A DNA stretch of 64,000 nt. Source: Austropuccinia psidii. Its lineage: Eukaryota; Basidiomycota; Pucciniomycetes; Pucciniales; Sphaerophragmiaceae. Below are positions 36,031-47,339 of this stretch, piece after piece (within the stretch, counting starts at the first letter, position 1; every line of letters begins with the position of its first letter). A program made the position numbers and the translations under genes. Under the pieces are notes generated by a model that worked only from the letters and a program-made list of their open reading frames with translations, did no database searches and was not told the origin of the DNA. The DNA lies in assembly GCA_023105745.1 (NCBI GenBank), contig JALGQZ010000007.1, positions 56,835,569-56,899,568 on the forward strand, in the 5' to 3' direction.

Positions 36031-36194
36031 CTTTAGCTTCCCATAAAGGCACATGTTTAAAATACACAACTCAGTAAGGGCATGTTAAATTGCATATAAC
36101 TTTACTTCTCTTGAATAAAGTCTGAATACACTCATCATTTATTGAAGTATTTGAATCTAAATTGCATTTAATACAGGCCTTTTCTTCATTTACC

Positions 36195-37384
36195 ATGCTG
36201 AAGGCATCACAAAGGCTCCCTTTACTTCAGACATTAAACTCACTGCAGCTCATCAATGCACTCAACTCTGATAGTGATTCTGATATCCAGGAAGATATAA
36301 TCTTATTGTATATGATAACCTCGCAAAGATACATCAATCCTCATAGAAGATATCCATCACATTACATGTATACAATGAATGATTTACAAAAATTATCATC
36401 TGAAAAGTTTTGACAGCTATGTAGGACCACACATGAATCATTTGAAAAATTGGTTGCACAAATTCAAGCTGATAAAACATTTCAAAACTCATCACAAAAC
36501 AAACAACGCAATCCTGCCATCCAATTGGCTGTGGAATTATCAAGGCTAGGATCAAATGGCGATGGGGCCGCTTTGGGAATGATTGGAATGTTGTTTGGAA
36601 TTAGCCATGGGGCTATTGTGTTGTACACTCAAAGAGTGATCCAGATATTAATGAAGTGAAAGCGCAAAGTGATTGTGTAGCCAACAATAGAACAACAAAG
36701 AGAGATGTCTCAAGTAATGCAAGCAGAAGGTTTCCCTGGGTGCATTGGGTTTATTGATGGGAGTCTCATACCATTATTGCAACATCCCCCCAAAGATGGT
36801 GAAGCCTATTTTGATCGCAAAAAGAGGTAAGCTGTTGAAATTTGATTCTTTATTTCATTTTGACTGATTGTTTACAATTAAGGTATTCTATGTCAATACA
36901 ACTGGTTTGCAATATCAACAAACAGTTCACTGCTCTACATGTTGGTTGTACTGGGTCACTTCATGATTCAAATGTCTATCAACATATGAAAATAGCACAA
37001 ACGCCTCAAGAGTTTTATGAAAAGGAGCAGTACCTAATTTCAGATTTGGCATATGCAAACTCTCCTTGGGTTGTTCCGGCATATAAGGGAGCTGTAGGAC
37101 AGAATGAAGACAACCATTCTTTCAATTACTGTCTAGCAAAATCAAGGGTCAGAATCGAGCATGCAATTGGAATTTTGAAGGGGCGGTGGTTTTCTCTAAG
37201 GGAAATGCGAAGTCAAATGAGGGATGCTCATGAAATCCAATATTTTGTTAGTTGGGTCATTTCTTGCACAATCTTACATAATATGTTAGCACAAATTGGA
37301 AATGAATGGTTTGATCTATATGAGGATGATGATCCACCACATGCAGAAAATATGGCCACAATGACATTGGGGAAGATGTGGTAA
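36195..37384 (+). pseudogene. PIF/Harbinger DDE transposase, two exons, three nonsense codons
   Basis: Exon 1 (36195-36826) and exon 2 (36883-37384) join in phase over a 56-nt intron (GTAAGC to AATTAAG). The DDE triad is visible: Asp in GFIDGSLIPL (about 36750), Asp in GSLHDSNVY (about 36965), and Glu in RVRIEHAIGILKGRW (about 37150). The last is the hallmark of the DDE_Tnp_4 family. N-terminal helices (THESFEKLV; HGAIVLYTQRV) match the DNA-binding region. In-frame stops at 36411-36413, 36657-36659 and 36678-36680 read as Arg or Trp codons turned to stops. The enzyme would cut and paste the element; this copy cannot. Confidence 0.85.
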
Positions 37385-37527
37385 ATATGCATGAAAAAAT
37401 TAAACCAATCACTTTGGCATGGAAAAATAGTCAATTGTAAATTTCATCAGGACCATTGATTTATGTACTTAATTTAATGGAATGCAATGGAGTGGAGATG
37501 TTATTCATAAAATAAAACTATTTACAA

Positions 37528-38879
37528 TTAATATTTTTTAATTCTTGTTTGGTCCTGCATATTTCTTTCACAGTACCCATTGACTCTTGAATTAATTGCA
37601 ATGGGTGTCATTTTCAAGAATTTGTCACCTACATTAAATAATTTATGGTTTATTTGAAAAGAACATCCAAAATGGGTTATTTTTTCATGATTGATCATTT
37701 CTGGAGGTGGTTTTGTTGGATGATGAACCATTGTTGATGTCTTCCAAAGAATTTCCATGATGCAAGGTATTTTTGAAAAATCAATTGCCATTTTCAATTT
37801 GGGGAAGTGCAAGCCATGTCCAGAGGGGGTGAAGACAGTTGGAAGTGGATGGAAATCTTTTTTAGATACAAAAGAGAAAATACCATAAGTCCAGGAATTG
37901 AGGTCATTTAAATCTTGGTGTGGCTTATTGTAAAAGCCATCTGGAGTGACAATGACATTGGAAGAAGATTTGAATTCATCCTTTTGATTGGCACAAATCC
38001 ATTCAAGTTGACTGAAATTTGGTAATTTGGCTGCTTCCATTAATGACTGATTTTCTTCTGCAGCTAATTGTGAAAAATGAGAGATTCTGGAGTAAATGAA
38101 TTCGTCATACTTTTGAAGTTTGGTCCATTGCATATTATCCAATTCAGTTTTATGAGGAGATAAACCAGCCTTTCTGGAGTAAATACCTAAAAAGCTTGAT
38201 AATAATTAGTAATTAGTCAAGTTATAAGTTAAAAAATTCACTCACCTGCGGATTTGCCAGCATCAGATCCAGGACAAAAGCCAATACCTTTCATAATGCC
38301 ACCTAGGAGTTGTTTATTTGTTTTAATTTCTTGGACATTTTGAGATAAGGACAACAATGTAATGATAAGGTCTTTGAGTGTTTGAGAGTGTCCTGGGGAA
38401 ACATCAAAAGGGGTGATTTCATAAATGCAGACAGGTAGATATGGCTTTTGTGTTTTATCAATGATTACATAAGGGTGGGGTAAAGTATTGATTGATGGAA
38501 GTTTTAACCATGAGGCATTGGCTGCTTTCTTGTCAATTGAAATGGTGGAAAACTTCTTATAAGCTTAGGTTGAATGTCCAAGCTGCGACATTATTTGTTT
38601 TGAATCATGAATATGTTGTCTTTGGCTTCGGGTGAGTTTCCTTTTATGATTGGTTGGGTTATTATTATCCTCATGATGTTCTATCTTTGGTTTAGTCCTA
38701 ACCATGACATCAAGAGGAGGAACAATAGTTGCATCATCATTCAAATCATTCTGGTGATGTACTGAAACTGGTTTAGTCCTAACCATCACATCATCAGAAG
38801 AATTTGAAGAGTGACAGGGAGTGGGAGTATTTTTTCTGAACTTTAAAGATGATGGAAGGGGGTGGAATGGGAATGGCAT
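37528..38879 (-). pseudogene. TET/JBP-like 2OG-Fe(II) dioxygenase, one internal stop
   Basis: Exon 1 runs from ATG 38879 to 38246 and exon 2 from 38186 to TAA 37528, joined in phase over a 59-nt intron (GTGAGT to TTTTTAG). The total is about 430 codons. Exon 2 has NVIVTPDGF, then HQD (His 37918-37920 and Asp, the HxD iron ligands), WTYGIFSF, and a distal His pair in MVHHPTKPP (about 37723). THFGCSFQINHKLF follows. This is the layout of the large fungal TET-like family (Pfam Tet-like 2OG-Fe oxygenase), thought to act on methylated bases. The N-terminal 100 residues are low complexity with a repeated VMVRTKP. A TAA at 38565-38567 interrupts exon 1. It is convergent with the Harbinger transposase, 143 bp apart. 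The family call is from remembered motifs. Confidence 0.6.
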
Positions 38880-39084
38880 TGTAAAAAAAGGCTTATAATA
38901 TTCAGAAATGCAAACCAGTACAAAACAATATACAAAAAATGATCAGTATGATCATTTTGGGAAATTATTTGAATATGAGGTTAATAAAGGAAACAAATCA
39001 GTCATTCAGCATGATGATGTAAGATAAAATCATAAAAAAAGAAAAGATATTATCAGCATGAATCATCTTTGAAAAGATGTTTAA

Positions 39085-39155
39085 TTATGCCCTTAGTACA
39101 ATGGTAATTGTTGCCTACAGCTGTAAAGGCATAACATGAGATGATTGAACCAAGT
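39085..39155 (+). ncRNA. tRNA-like segment, possible SINE head or tRNA relic
   Basis: TAGTACAATGG (39094-39104) fits the pol III A-box consensus. GATTGAACC (39143-39151) fits the B-box apart from one C to T change, and the spacing is about 38 nt. A convincing cloverleaf with a proper anticodon stem could not be drawn, so this is a relic or a tRNA-derived short element rather than a working tRNA gene. Confidence 0.35.
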
Positions 39156-40369
39156 GGGTCACATGATTGGGAACGGTCTGAGACATAAGAAAACACAGTC
39201 ATGATGGCAGCATGCAAATGGTTTGCTTCCAGGTTTGGAGGATATCGGATGTTGACTGGATAAATTGTGCTGGTAACTGCTAAAGACCGACAAAAATGAG
39301 CAAAGCGGGCAATTTAAATCCTTCAGTGAGGTAGCAAGAAGAGAGCTGACTAATAAAAAAGGGGAGCATCATTGGAAAACCCCAATGACTTAGCAGTGTT
39401 CATAGTGGCACTAGGCATTACACTAGCCATATCCTATGTTATATGATTTCCAGCCATTGTATGGTCAAAAAATAGACAATGGCAATGATAAAGTACTTTG
39501 GATTTACCTTAACTAGTCCCAGCAACGTATCAGTGGGTATCAGTGGGGAATGTGAGGTCGTGAGCTTCATCAATTATCATAGTGGCGTAGCCACCCAGAT
39601 CAGGTTCGGTCATTTACTCCTGTAAAATCGTTTTGTCTGTTGTATACTGTGGTATTCCATACCTTTTTTACCAGTTTCAAGAAATTTTTGGAAATTAACA
39701 GTTGGAAAATCAAGATCAAAATGACTAATTCAGGAAATCACCACTCAAAGGACATGATTAAAGATCACACACACTCAGGAATAACATCAATAGTAGGGAG
39801 GAATGGAAGATTTAGCATTCAAAATTGAAATAATCAATATATTTCTACAATTAAATAAATAATAGGGGAATCTAATCTTATGGAATTATACAAGAAAACC
39901 TACATATAAGCTTTACAGAATCAACAATAGGCTTAATACATACAGAAACCCAAAATTACATAGGAAAAGTAACATTGTAACATTATATCCACTCTAAATC
40001 CATCAAGAAGATTATATTACTAAGAATTACAGTAACGAAATACAGTGCATGTGACACAAGGATCATATGACAGTATCCAATTCAACTCAATACATGAAAA
40101 TCCACTAAAAACTTAAAACAAATTACACAACAATACAGGAGCCCAAATAAGACCTATGCAGTCCACATGCATAGGATCTGTACAGTACACAGCCTCAGGG
40201 TCATCAAATACAACTAAATTCAATTTCAACTAGCTGCATGCAAGGGGAATACACTAAAACTGTAAACCACACAGCAATTACAGTAATCAAGAATTGAAAA
40301 TCAAGAAGATATCCCCACATTACACAGCATAATCACCTGGAACTAAATAAATCTTACAAAAAAATTATA

Positions 40370-40690
40370 CAGGGGCTTATTCACATGACACCACCTTCAT
40401 CCTTTACCCACCAGCATTAATTCCTCAAGGCTATGCAAGCTGACTAAAGCAGTGAAAAAGAGAAGTCACCTGATATTCTTATCAAAATCCCCACCAAGAA
40501 AAACATCTCAACCTTCATTTTGACCAAACAAATGGTGAAAATATCTCAGTCATATGATACCATTCCCAATTTTACACACTAGCATTAATCTCTCAAGGCT
40601 GTGCAAGATTACTAATACAGTGTAGCAGATAGGTCATCTGACTTTTGTTACAAAAAATCTACACCAGCAAAATTACCTCAAGGGCAAGAA
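40370..40690 (+). repeat. Diverged tandem duplication, offset 168 bp
   Basis: CATTAATTCCTCAAGGCTATGCAAG (40415) recurs as CATTAATCTCTCAAGGCTGTGCAAG (40583). The similarity extends on both sides: CACATGACACCA versus CATATGATACCA upstream, and the AAATCCCCACCAAGAAAAAC-type versus AAATCTACACCAGCAAAATT block downstream. No coding potential was seen. Confidence 0.65.
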
Positions 40691-41302
40691 TAACACTTTA
40701 CATGGAGAGCCCATGGGTACTTCTCACAACATAAAAGGAGGCCTCTCTCTCTCATTTTCTCCTCTTCTCCCCATGAATGAATCCAATTAGCTATATACCA
40801 AGAAGGAGAATAACTATTTATCCCTTACTAGTAGGTTAATCTAGAAATTATTATTATTATTATTACATTACATTAAAAGTGATTTATATATAGCTGTAGT
40901 TAACAGTAGGTCTGCCTATATTATAAATTCATCTATTAGTTAAATACTCATATTAAACAAAATATTTATATTATACTCTTCTCACTAGAAGAAAATCCAT
41001 ATCACTATTATTATTATCACACAATATATTTTACATATTATCCAAAATTATTTACCAACAACAACTATTTAAACTATTAAACAATATTATTATATATTAT
41101 CACTATTACTAAATTTTCTCATATTAAACTATTATCCATTAAACAAAATACCTTTAACAAAGAAAACCACTTAAAATCACCACTCAGTACTATTTTATCT
41201 ATTATTTATCTACTCAATTATTATCTTATCATCTTGAAATCACCTACAAATTTATTATTTAAAATTATTATTATTTTATCATTAGTCTGATTATTGAATA
41301 GG

Positions 41303-42804
41303 TGTCAGGGTGAGTCTATGTAGTAGCTTAAAAATAGTAAATACAGGCTAGTACTATGACTGTGACACATTAAATATAAATAAAAAGGAAATCTTCAGGT
41401 CCTACTGCTACGTGGTAACAGTGGTGATGAGTCTATTGAGGACCTGGGTTGCAATGCTCTAATATCTTTGACTGTAAAGAAACACTACAATAATTAAGTT
41501 CTAATTATATCTTTAATTATTCTAAGGATACTACTGATGAATAACAGTCTTGTCACGTAAGAATATTGGTAAAAGTAAGATAAGATGAGGGGTTTTCAAG
41601 GGAAAAACCCTTCTTTTTATACCTTTCAAGACTGTCAAGAGTTATTAACTCTTCACACGTCAGAGGAGTGAAAATTTTCACTCCAGTGGTCAGTCTGTGG
41701 TTCTGGATCCTCAATTCTGACGTCAATATAGACAGAATTGTGGTTTTGGAACCACAAATGATCATTCTGGATCAATACAGGGTGAAAAACTTTTCACCTG
41801 CCACGTCAGCACTTGGATGACGTTGTTCTGGTGTCTGTATGATCAATATTAGTCATTCTGGGCGGGTTTAAGCTCTAAATAACCATTATTTTAAGTATCA
41901 AGACTGTACTGGTTGGTACAGGTTTGGTACAGACCAGTATTGGTCAAAATACTTCCAACCAAGATATCTCAGCCAGCTTTTGAGATATCAAGAAACCAAG
42001 AGCACAGAATTGAAGGGCTTAATGGGCTCTTCAATTTGGTATGCTTCATGTTTACCCTTCTTGCAAATAGCAAAAGTTATAAGGGTTTTAAGTTTTTGGA
42101 TGTAATTTTGTACATCAATATGAGGCTTCAAAAACTTCCATGCTAGATATCTTCTTCAATTTGGAAGATATCTGTATTCTGATGATACAGTTATGTAGGG
42201 CTTGATTAGCTCTACAGTTTGGTATATTACACTGTACAGTTGTATGAGTGTATGCCAAAGATACAGGGGTTTGTTTATTTTCTTATTTTCAGAATACCTG
42301 TATTTTGGTTGTTAAACCTTTGAACCAAGATCCCTCAGTCAATTTAAGAGATACAGAGGTCTAAGGTGTCTCAAATTAAAGCTCTTGTTGAGATCTTTAA
42401 TTTGGTTATACTTCTGTACAGTTTTGTACAAGCCCTCTTTGACTTTCAGGGGGACTTGGTTTTAAAAATGAGGTTATATGGTATCTCCAGTTGTAGTGGT
42501 GTTACAGCAACATGGATGATATCATTGTGTATCTCTCTATGTGAGCTTTAAGAAAAATACAATTTTGGTATAGGATAACTTAAATATGCATAAGTTAGAT
42601 GAGAGGTGAAAATAAGGGTTTTGACTTGTTTATTCTCCTCTAGGTTTCCTTATTCTGTTTGGATAAGGTTGGTGTTTAATGTAAGAGGATTGTTTTCTCT
42701 TAATTATTACTTGTATTGACTATGTTTGTTCAATACTTGTCATACCATTATTTATGGTATGTTGGATGTCATGCTAGTGCTCTGTTTTGAGTCACAGGCT
42801 GACA
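41303..42804 (-). repeat. 3' LTR of the outer gypsy
   Basis: TGTCAGGGTGAGTC to GAGTCACAGGCTGACA on the plus strand. It is a near-identical copy of 60608-62109. Short ORFs inside (41553-41765, 41913-42146, 42366-42551) recur in the partner LTR only because the LTRs are copies. Confidence 0.95.
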
Positions 42805-42818
42805 TACCCTCCCTCAAA
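42805..42818 (-). promoter_or_regulatory. Polypurine tract of the outer gypsy
   Basis: The minus strand reads TTGAGGGAGGGTA directly before the 3' LTR start. Confidence 0.7.
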
Positions 42819-42839
42819 AGAAGGCTCATCATTGATGAG

Positions 42840-44814
42840 ACTCTTCAGCCCTCCTGGAGGCTCTGAATCTTCTGAGGTGTATTTGTCCATCTGGGATTTC
42901 TTTCTCAGTTAACTATTTGTCTTTATCTGCTGGTTGATTCTTAAATCTAACCAGGTATTGCCTGTTGTCTTTCCCATTAATTCTTATTTTCCTGGCTTTA
43001 ATGATCTTTTTCACTGGTCCAGGTGAGTCATCTTCCTCTACCAATCTTTCATGGGTGACTGTCTTCTTTCTGTCAGGGAATTTCTCCTCATCTGTCTGGT
43101 GATAAGGTTTGACCAGGCTCACAGGAAAAACTGGGTGTTTCCTAGAGAACTCTTTGGTCAGGTTGACTTCTACTGCATTCTTTCCTATTAATTTAATAAT
43201 GGTGAATGGTCCTATGAATGAGTCTCTCATCTTCTTGGGTCCTCTTAGGTTGTTGAAGTTAAGAGTTGAGATTAGAACTTGGTCTCCTCCTTTGAAATCA
43301 GGTTCTTGGTGACTTTTATCATATCTCTGTTTGTTATATAATTTGGCTTCAGCCACACATTGCTCTGCTTTTTCACAGGCAGTCTTCCACATTGTGTGGA
43401 AGTCCTTAGCTGTGGGGTGTACTGAGAGGAGGTTCTTCTTCAAGTAGTCTACTGGAAGTAGTGGGTTCCATCCTTTCTCTAATGTGGCAGGGGATTTTCC
43501 TGTCACTGAGTGTACACTTGTGTTGTATGCCAATTGTACAGCTGGTAGGAGGGTTACCCAGTCATGGGTATATCCCTCATTGTCTTTATATTCCATGCCA
43601 TATGCACAAAACCTCCTAATGATGTCTTCCAATGTTTGGATCATTCTTTCTGCTAGACCATCTGTCTGTGGATGGTAAGCTGTGGAGAATGCTAGTTTGG
43701 TTCCCAGCATCTCATATAGATTGGTCCAAAATTCTGATGTGAATTTAGGGTCTCTGTCACTAATTATAATTCTTGGGACTCCACAGTTTGCTATCACATT
43801 GTTCCAGAACAATATGGCTGTGTCCATTGCTGTGTCCTCTTTGTGACAGGGGAGACATCTGACACTCTTGCTGTACCTGTCTACTACTACTAGGCATGCA
43901 TTAAAGCTGTCTTTCCCTCCAGGGACCAGGCCTGTTACCCAATCCATGTTTATTATTTCCCAGGGGTGTTTGGGCTCCTCTATACTCTGGAGTAATCCAT
44001 ATCTTTTGCCATGACTTCTGTTGGCTTTCTGGCATCTGGTACAAGTGTTGATGTATTCACTCAAGTCTTGTTCCCACTTTGGCCACCAAGCTGTGCTAAA
44101 GACTCTTTCTTTAGTTCTCTCTTCACTCATATGTCCCATATATGGGCAGTCATGGCATTCCTGTAGTATCAGGGAAATATGTTCTCTATTTATTATTACC
44201 AGGGCACTTGTGTGTTTTTCCCTATGGTATAGTAGATCATCTATCAGGAAAAATCTATTCTCCCTGAAGTTTTTGAGCCATGGCTCTTCCAATTGGCTTT
44301 CTAGTTCAGGACTCCTGTACTTTTGTTTTAATAGTTGTATCAATATACTACACTGTTTGTGTTTATTGTATGATGATTGTACTATGCTAAAGAACTCTGT
44401 GTTCAGATTAGAGGAGCTGATTCCCAGTATGGGTATCTCTTTGCTCTCTCCAAAGCTCTGTGCTGGGTTTGATGGGTCATTCCCTAATGCCCAGTTTGAT
44501 AGTTTGAAGTTCTTTCTCTTATCTATCTCCATGTATTGTATGGGTATTTGGGCCCCATTTTCTGGGTCATATGCTGGATTCTCTTGGTCATTTTTCAGTG
44601 GCCACCTGCTGAGGCCATCTGCATTAGTATGACTTTTCCCTTCTTTATAGATGATAGTCATATTCCCTCTATATTCTTGTATGGCTATTTGCCACCTAAG
44701 CATGTGTCTGTTTGTTTTCTTCATGTTCAACAGTGATTTGAGGGCTGTGCAATCAGTAAAAACTTCAAATACTGCTCCTTCTAAGTAGTAATGGAGTTTC
44801 TCTAATGCCCATAC
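42840..44814 (-). pseudogene. Outer gypsy pol, C-terminal part (RNase H, integrase, chromodomain)
   Basis: From the inner-element junction at 44814, read downwards. The RNase H C-terminus comes first ([32 protein letters not shown]). The integrase zinc site follows ([11 protein letters not shown]...CTRCQKA), then catalytic Asp (NMDWVTGL), Asp (SDRDPKF) and Glu (GLAERMIQ), and then a chromodomain start (QYLVRFKN). A TAG at 42913-42915 stops the frame. Beyond it the same frame continues (LTEKEIPDG...HLRRFRASRR), so the stop replaces the Trp that forms the chromodomain aromatic cage (TGG to TAG). The frame is in phase with 55512-57284 across the insertion, the cut falling between a Val and a Trp codon. 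Confidence 0.92.
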
Positions 44815-46835
44815 TGTGAGCCTTTGAGATATGACCACATACCCAATAAGGTCACAAAAAGACTCTAAATAATTATACCTTTAACATAATTATATTAAAA
44901 TTACTTATAATAATTATACATTAAAAATAATTAATTAAATATACAAAAAATACCATAAATTGGTACAAAAATTGGTTCAACTTAAAAACCAATGAATCAA
45001 ATGGAAAAATAAATTATACCATTGGATTCCCCATGGAAAAATACACATATACCATTTTTATGGCATATCTGTAAAGTTAATATTTAAGGAATTATAAGGT
45101 ATAATACCTTATAAAAACCATAAAATCTTGTTTATCTCAAGAACTAATGAAACAACATGTGAAATAAATTGTACCATTGGATTCTCCATAAGACTCCACA
45201 CATAAAACAATTAATGAGACAATTCTCAAAGTTAATACTTAAGGAATTAACCTGAATATATGCACTTTTTTGGTCAACGCATATATTCAGGGATCATAGC
45301 TAATATCTTCTAAAATATGCATGATAGAATGATGAACCAAAAATAAAGTTACCACGTAATTACTGTAGGAACACAGATATGAGCTTTATTTTGCAAATTA
45401 TAAACAAGGTTAAAACCTATGATGAAATATTGATAAAAATCAACAGAGCTGTTGACCACTTTGTTGTGAAAGTGGTCCAAACTTAGAAAAAAGGATACAG
45501 TTGGATTCTACTAGTTCATTCGTGAAGAATGATGTAATTTTTATCATTAAATTCAGGGTATAACCCCCTGAAATCAAGGTTTGAAGTTTAAAATATTGAA
45601 TTTCGACAGAAAAGATGAGTTACAAGAAAAATCATCAAAATTAGAGTTTTGATGATGTAATGAAAAGCTCTTGGCAGCATAATAAGGTTATGTCAGGCTA
45701 TCAGAATTCACTCTCTGAATTGCTGTAGCGTGTAAATCTTAGACGTTATTGAAGATCAAAGTTTGAGCTTAAATTGAGCAGTTATGATCACCTACTGTAA
45801 CCTTAAATTAAGTTTAACAGTCATAAGAGTGATAACATTGGTGAATACTATTAGTTTATGATTAAAACTAATAAAATCCACGAAATTTGGGGTTCTGCCA
45901 AGCCTCTGATGTCATCAAACTTAGAGTTATAGTGATAACTCTAAATAATGGTGTAATAATGATGTAATATGGTTTGATCATGATGTAATCACCCTCAAAC
46001 CTTAAAATATTGATCAATTCCAGTGGATATGATCAGTACACGTCCACTAGAAGCCTGTTGGACTCTAGGAGGGAGGTATTTACTATAAATAGAGCTCTTT
46101 TTACTCTATTTTCCCCTCAGACGCATAAAAAACATTAAATCAATTAAATAAAAGGTAATTTCTTTATTCTTTATATATAAAACTCTTATATTATTAAAGA
46201 CCAAAGATCATCTTAATATTAATCACTGATTTTAAGTGATTAAATCAATTCTTTAATTGTTTTTGTCATAAATCTCTCTAAAAACTCTTTTCCACGTAAA
46301 ATCAAGAAATTTAGTAAATATTCTTAATTTTTATTGTAAATACAATTTGTAAAAGTTGTATTAAATTCTTTTGGCGTAAAATATCTCAAAATTATTATCT
46401 TAAGTGTTAAAAGTAGGTTATTTCATCTTATTATAATAATTTCTCTCTTATTATTACTCTTAATAATTCTTTATTAATATAAATAGTATTTATATTAATT
46501 TATAACTCTAATGGTAATATTATTGTTATTAATTGTTTTTTATTTATAAAAAACAATTTTTTACGCCTTTATTATTTGTTGGTAACAATAATAAAGAGCT
46601 TTTTAAATATATTAATTATTTTATATTAATATATTTATTTATTATATTATATTTTCATAATATAAATTATATTATTATATTTATTTAATAATATAATTAT
46701 TTTACGCCATAATAATAATATTTATTTATTATTATTATATTTTTAATCTTATTTATCCTATTCATAAGGACATTCAGAGTACAATAAGTAAAAAATTAGT
46801 AATTTTTACTTATTGTTTCATAGTCAAACCTTACA
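44815..46835 (+). repeat. 5' LTR of the inner gypsy
   Basis: TGTGAGCCTTTGAGATATG to AGTCAAACCTTACA, 2021 bp. It holds the likely promoter (46083-46092) and long AT-rich 3' sequence. The solo LTR at 5349-7062 is an older relative. Confidence 0.96.
46083..46092 (+). promoter_or_regulatory. TATA box of the inner gypsy 5' LTR
   Basis: CTATAAATAG, followed about 30 nt downstream by a pyrimidine-rich TTTTCCCCTCAGACGC where transcription could start. The 3' LTR has the same box at 54751-54760. Confidence 0.6.
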
Positions 46836-46853
46836 TTTGGGGGCCTGGCCGTG
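46836..46853 (+). promoter_or_regulatory. Primer binding site of the inner gypsy
   Basis: TTTGGGGGCCTGGCCGTG starts directly after the LTR. The same 18 bases occur next to the 5' LTR of the outer gypsy (60589-60606, minus strand), the only long identity at that place between elements whose LTRs are unrelated. From TGG onward it would pair with a tRNA 3' end. The tRNA was not identified, and self-priming is an alternative. Confidence 0.7.
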
Positions 46854-47339
46854 ATATTTACTTAAAAGACCTTTAAAAAGATTCTATTTGGGTTTATCCA
46901 ATAATAAATTATATTTATAATCATAAATTATATAATAATTTTATATTTTATTGATTTTAAAAGCTATTGAGGCATTTGGAAAGCAATTGTACTGTCTTAC
47001 ACGTGGTTTTTCACATCCTTAGACTTGCAAGAACTTTCTTTGAGTGACTCTAGTGATTAAAAGAGATATTTTATAAATTAAAAATAATTTTATTATAATT
47101 TAATTTTATAAGAATCATATTCTTTTTTATTTTATTCTTTAAAAAAATAAAAAATACATAAAAAAATACTAAAAAATATTAAAAACCAATAAAAAAAGTT
47201 ATTTTTATTCATTTTTATTCATTTCTTTATTTTATTTCTATTTTTTAAGATATAAAGCAATTTCTACGTGGAAAATTGCCATATCTTGCCAAAAATAACA
47301 CTTCTTATATAAAGACTTATATTTATTTGTCTTTTTTAG

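Larger units (their letters stand above)
38880..41302. other. Non-coding interval upstream of the outer gypsy
   Basis: No gene was recognised. It holds a tRNA-like segment (39085-39155), a diverged 168-bp-offset duplication (40370-40690), a CT-rich run (about 40741-40770) and an ATT repeat (about 40848-40866). The last five bases ATAGG are the target site of the outer gypsy. Confidence 0.55.

Noticed and set aside
38880..41302. Right terminal inverted repeat of the Harbinger element
   Set aside because: No complement of GGGGGTGTCAAAG was found in this interval by eye.
41553..41765. 70-codon ORF found again at 60858-61070
   Set aside because: The two are the same place in the two LTRs of the outer gypsy, so the conservation reflects LTR duplication, not a gene.
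44021..44632. 203-codon plus-strand ORF
   Set aside because: It is the complement of the outer gypsy integrase/RNase H coding sequence.
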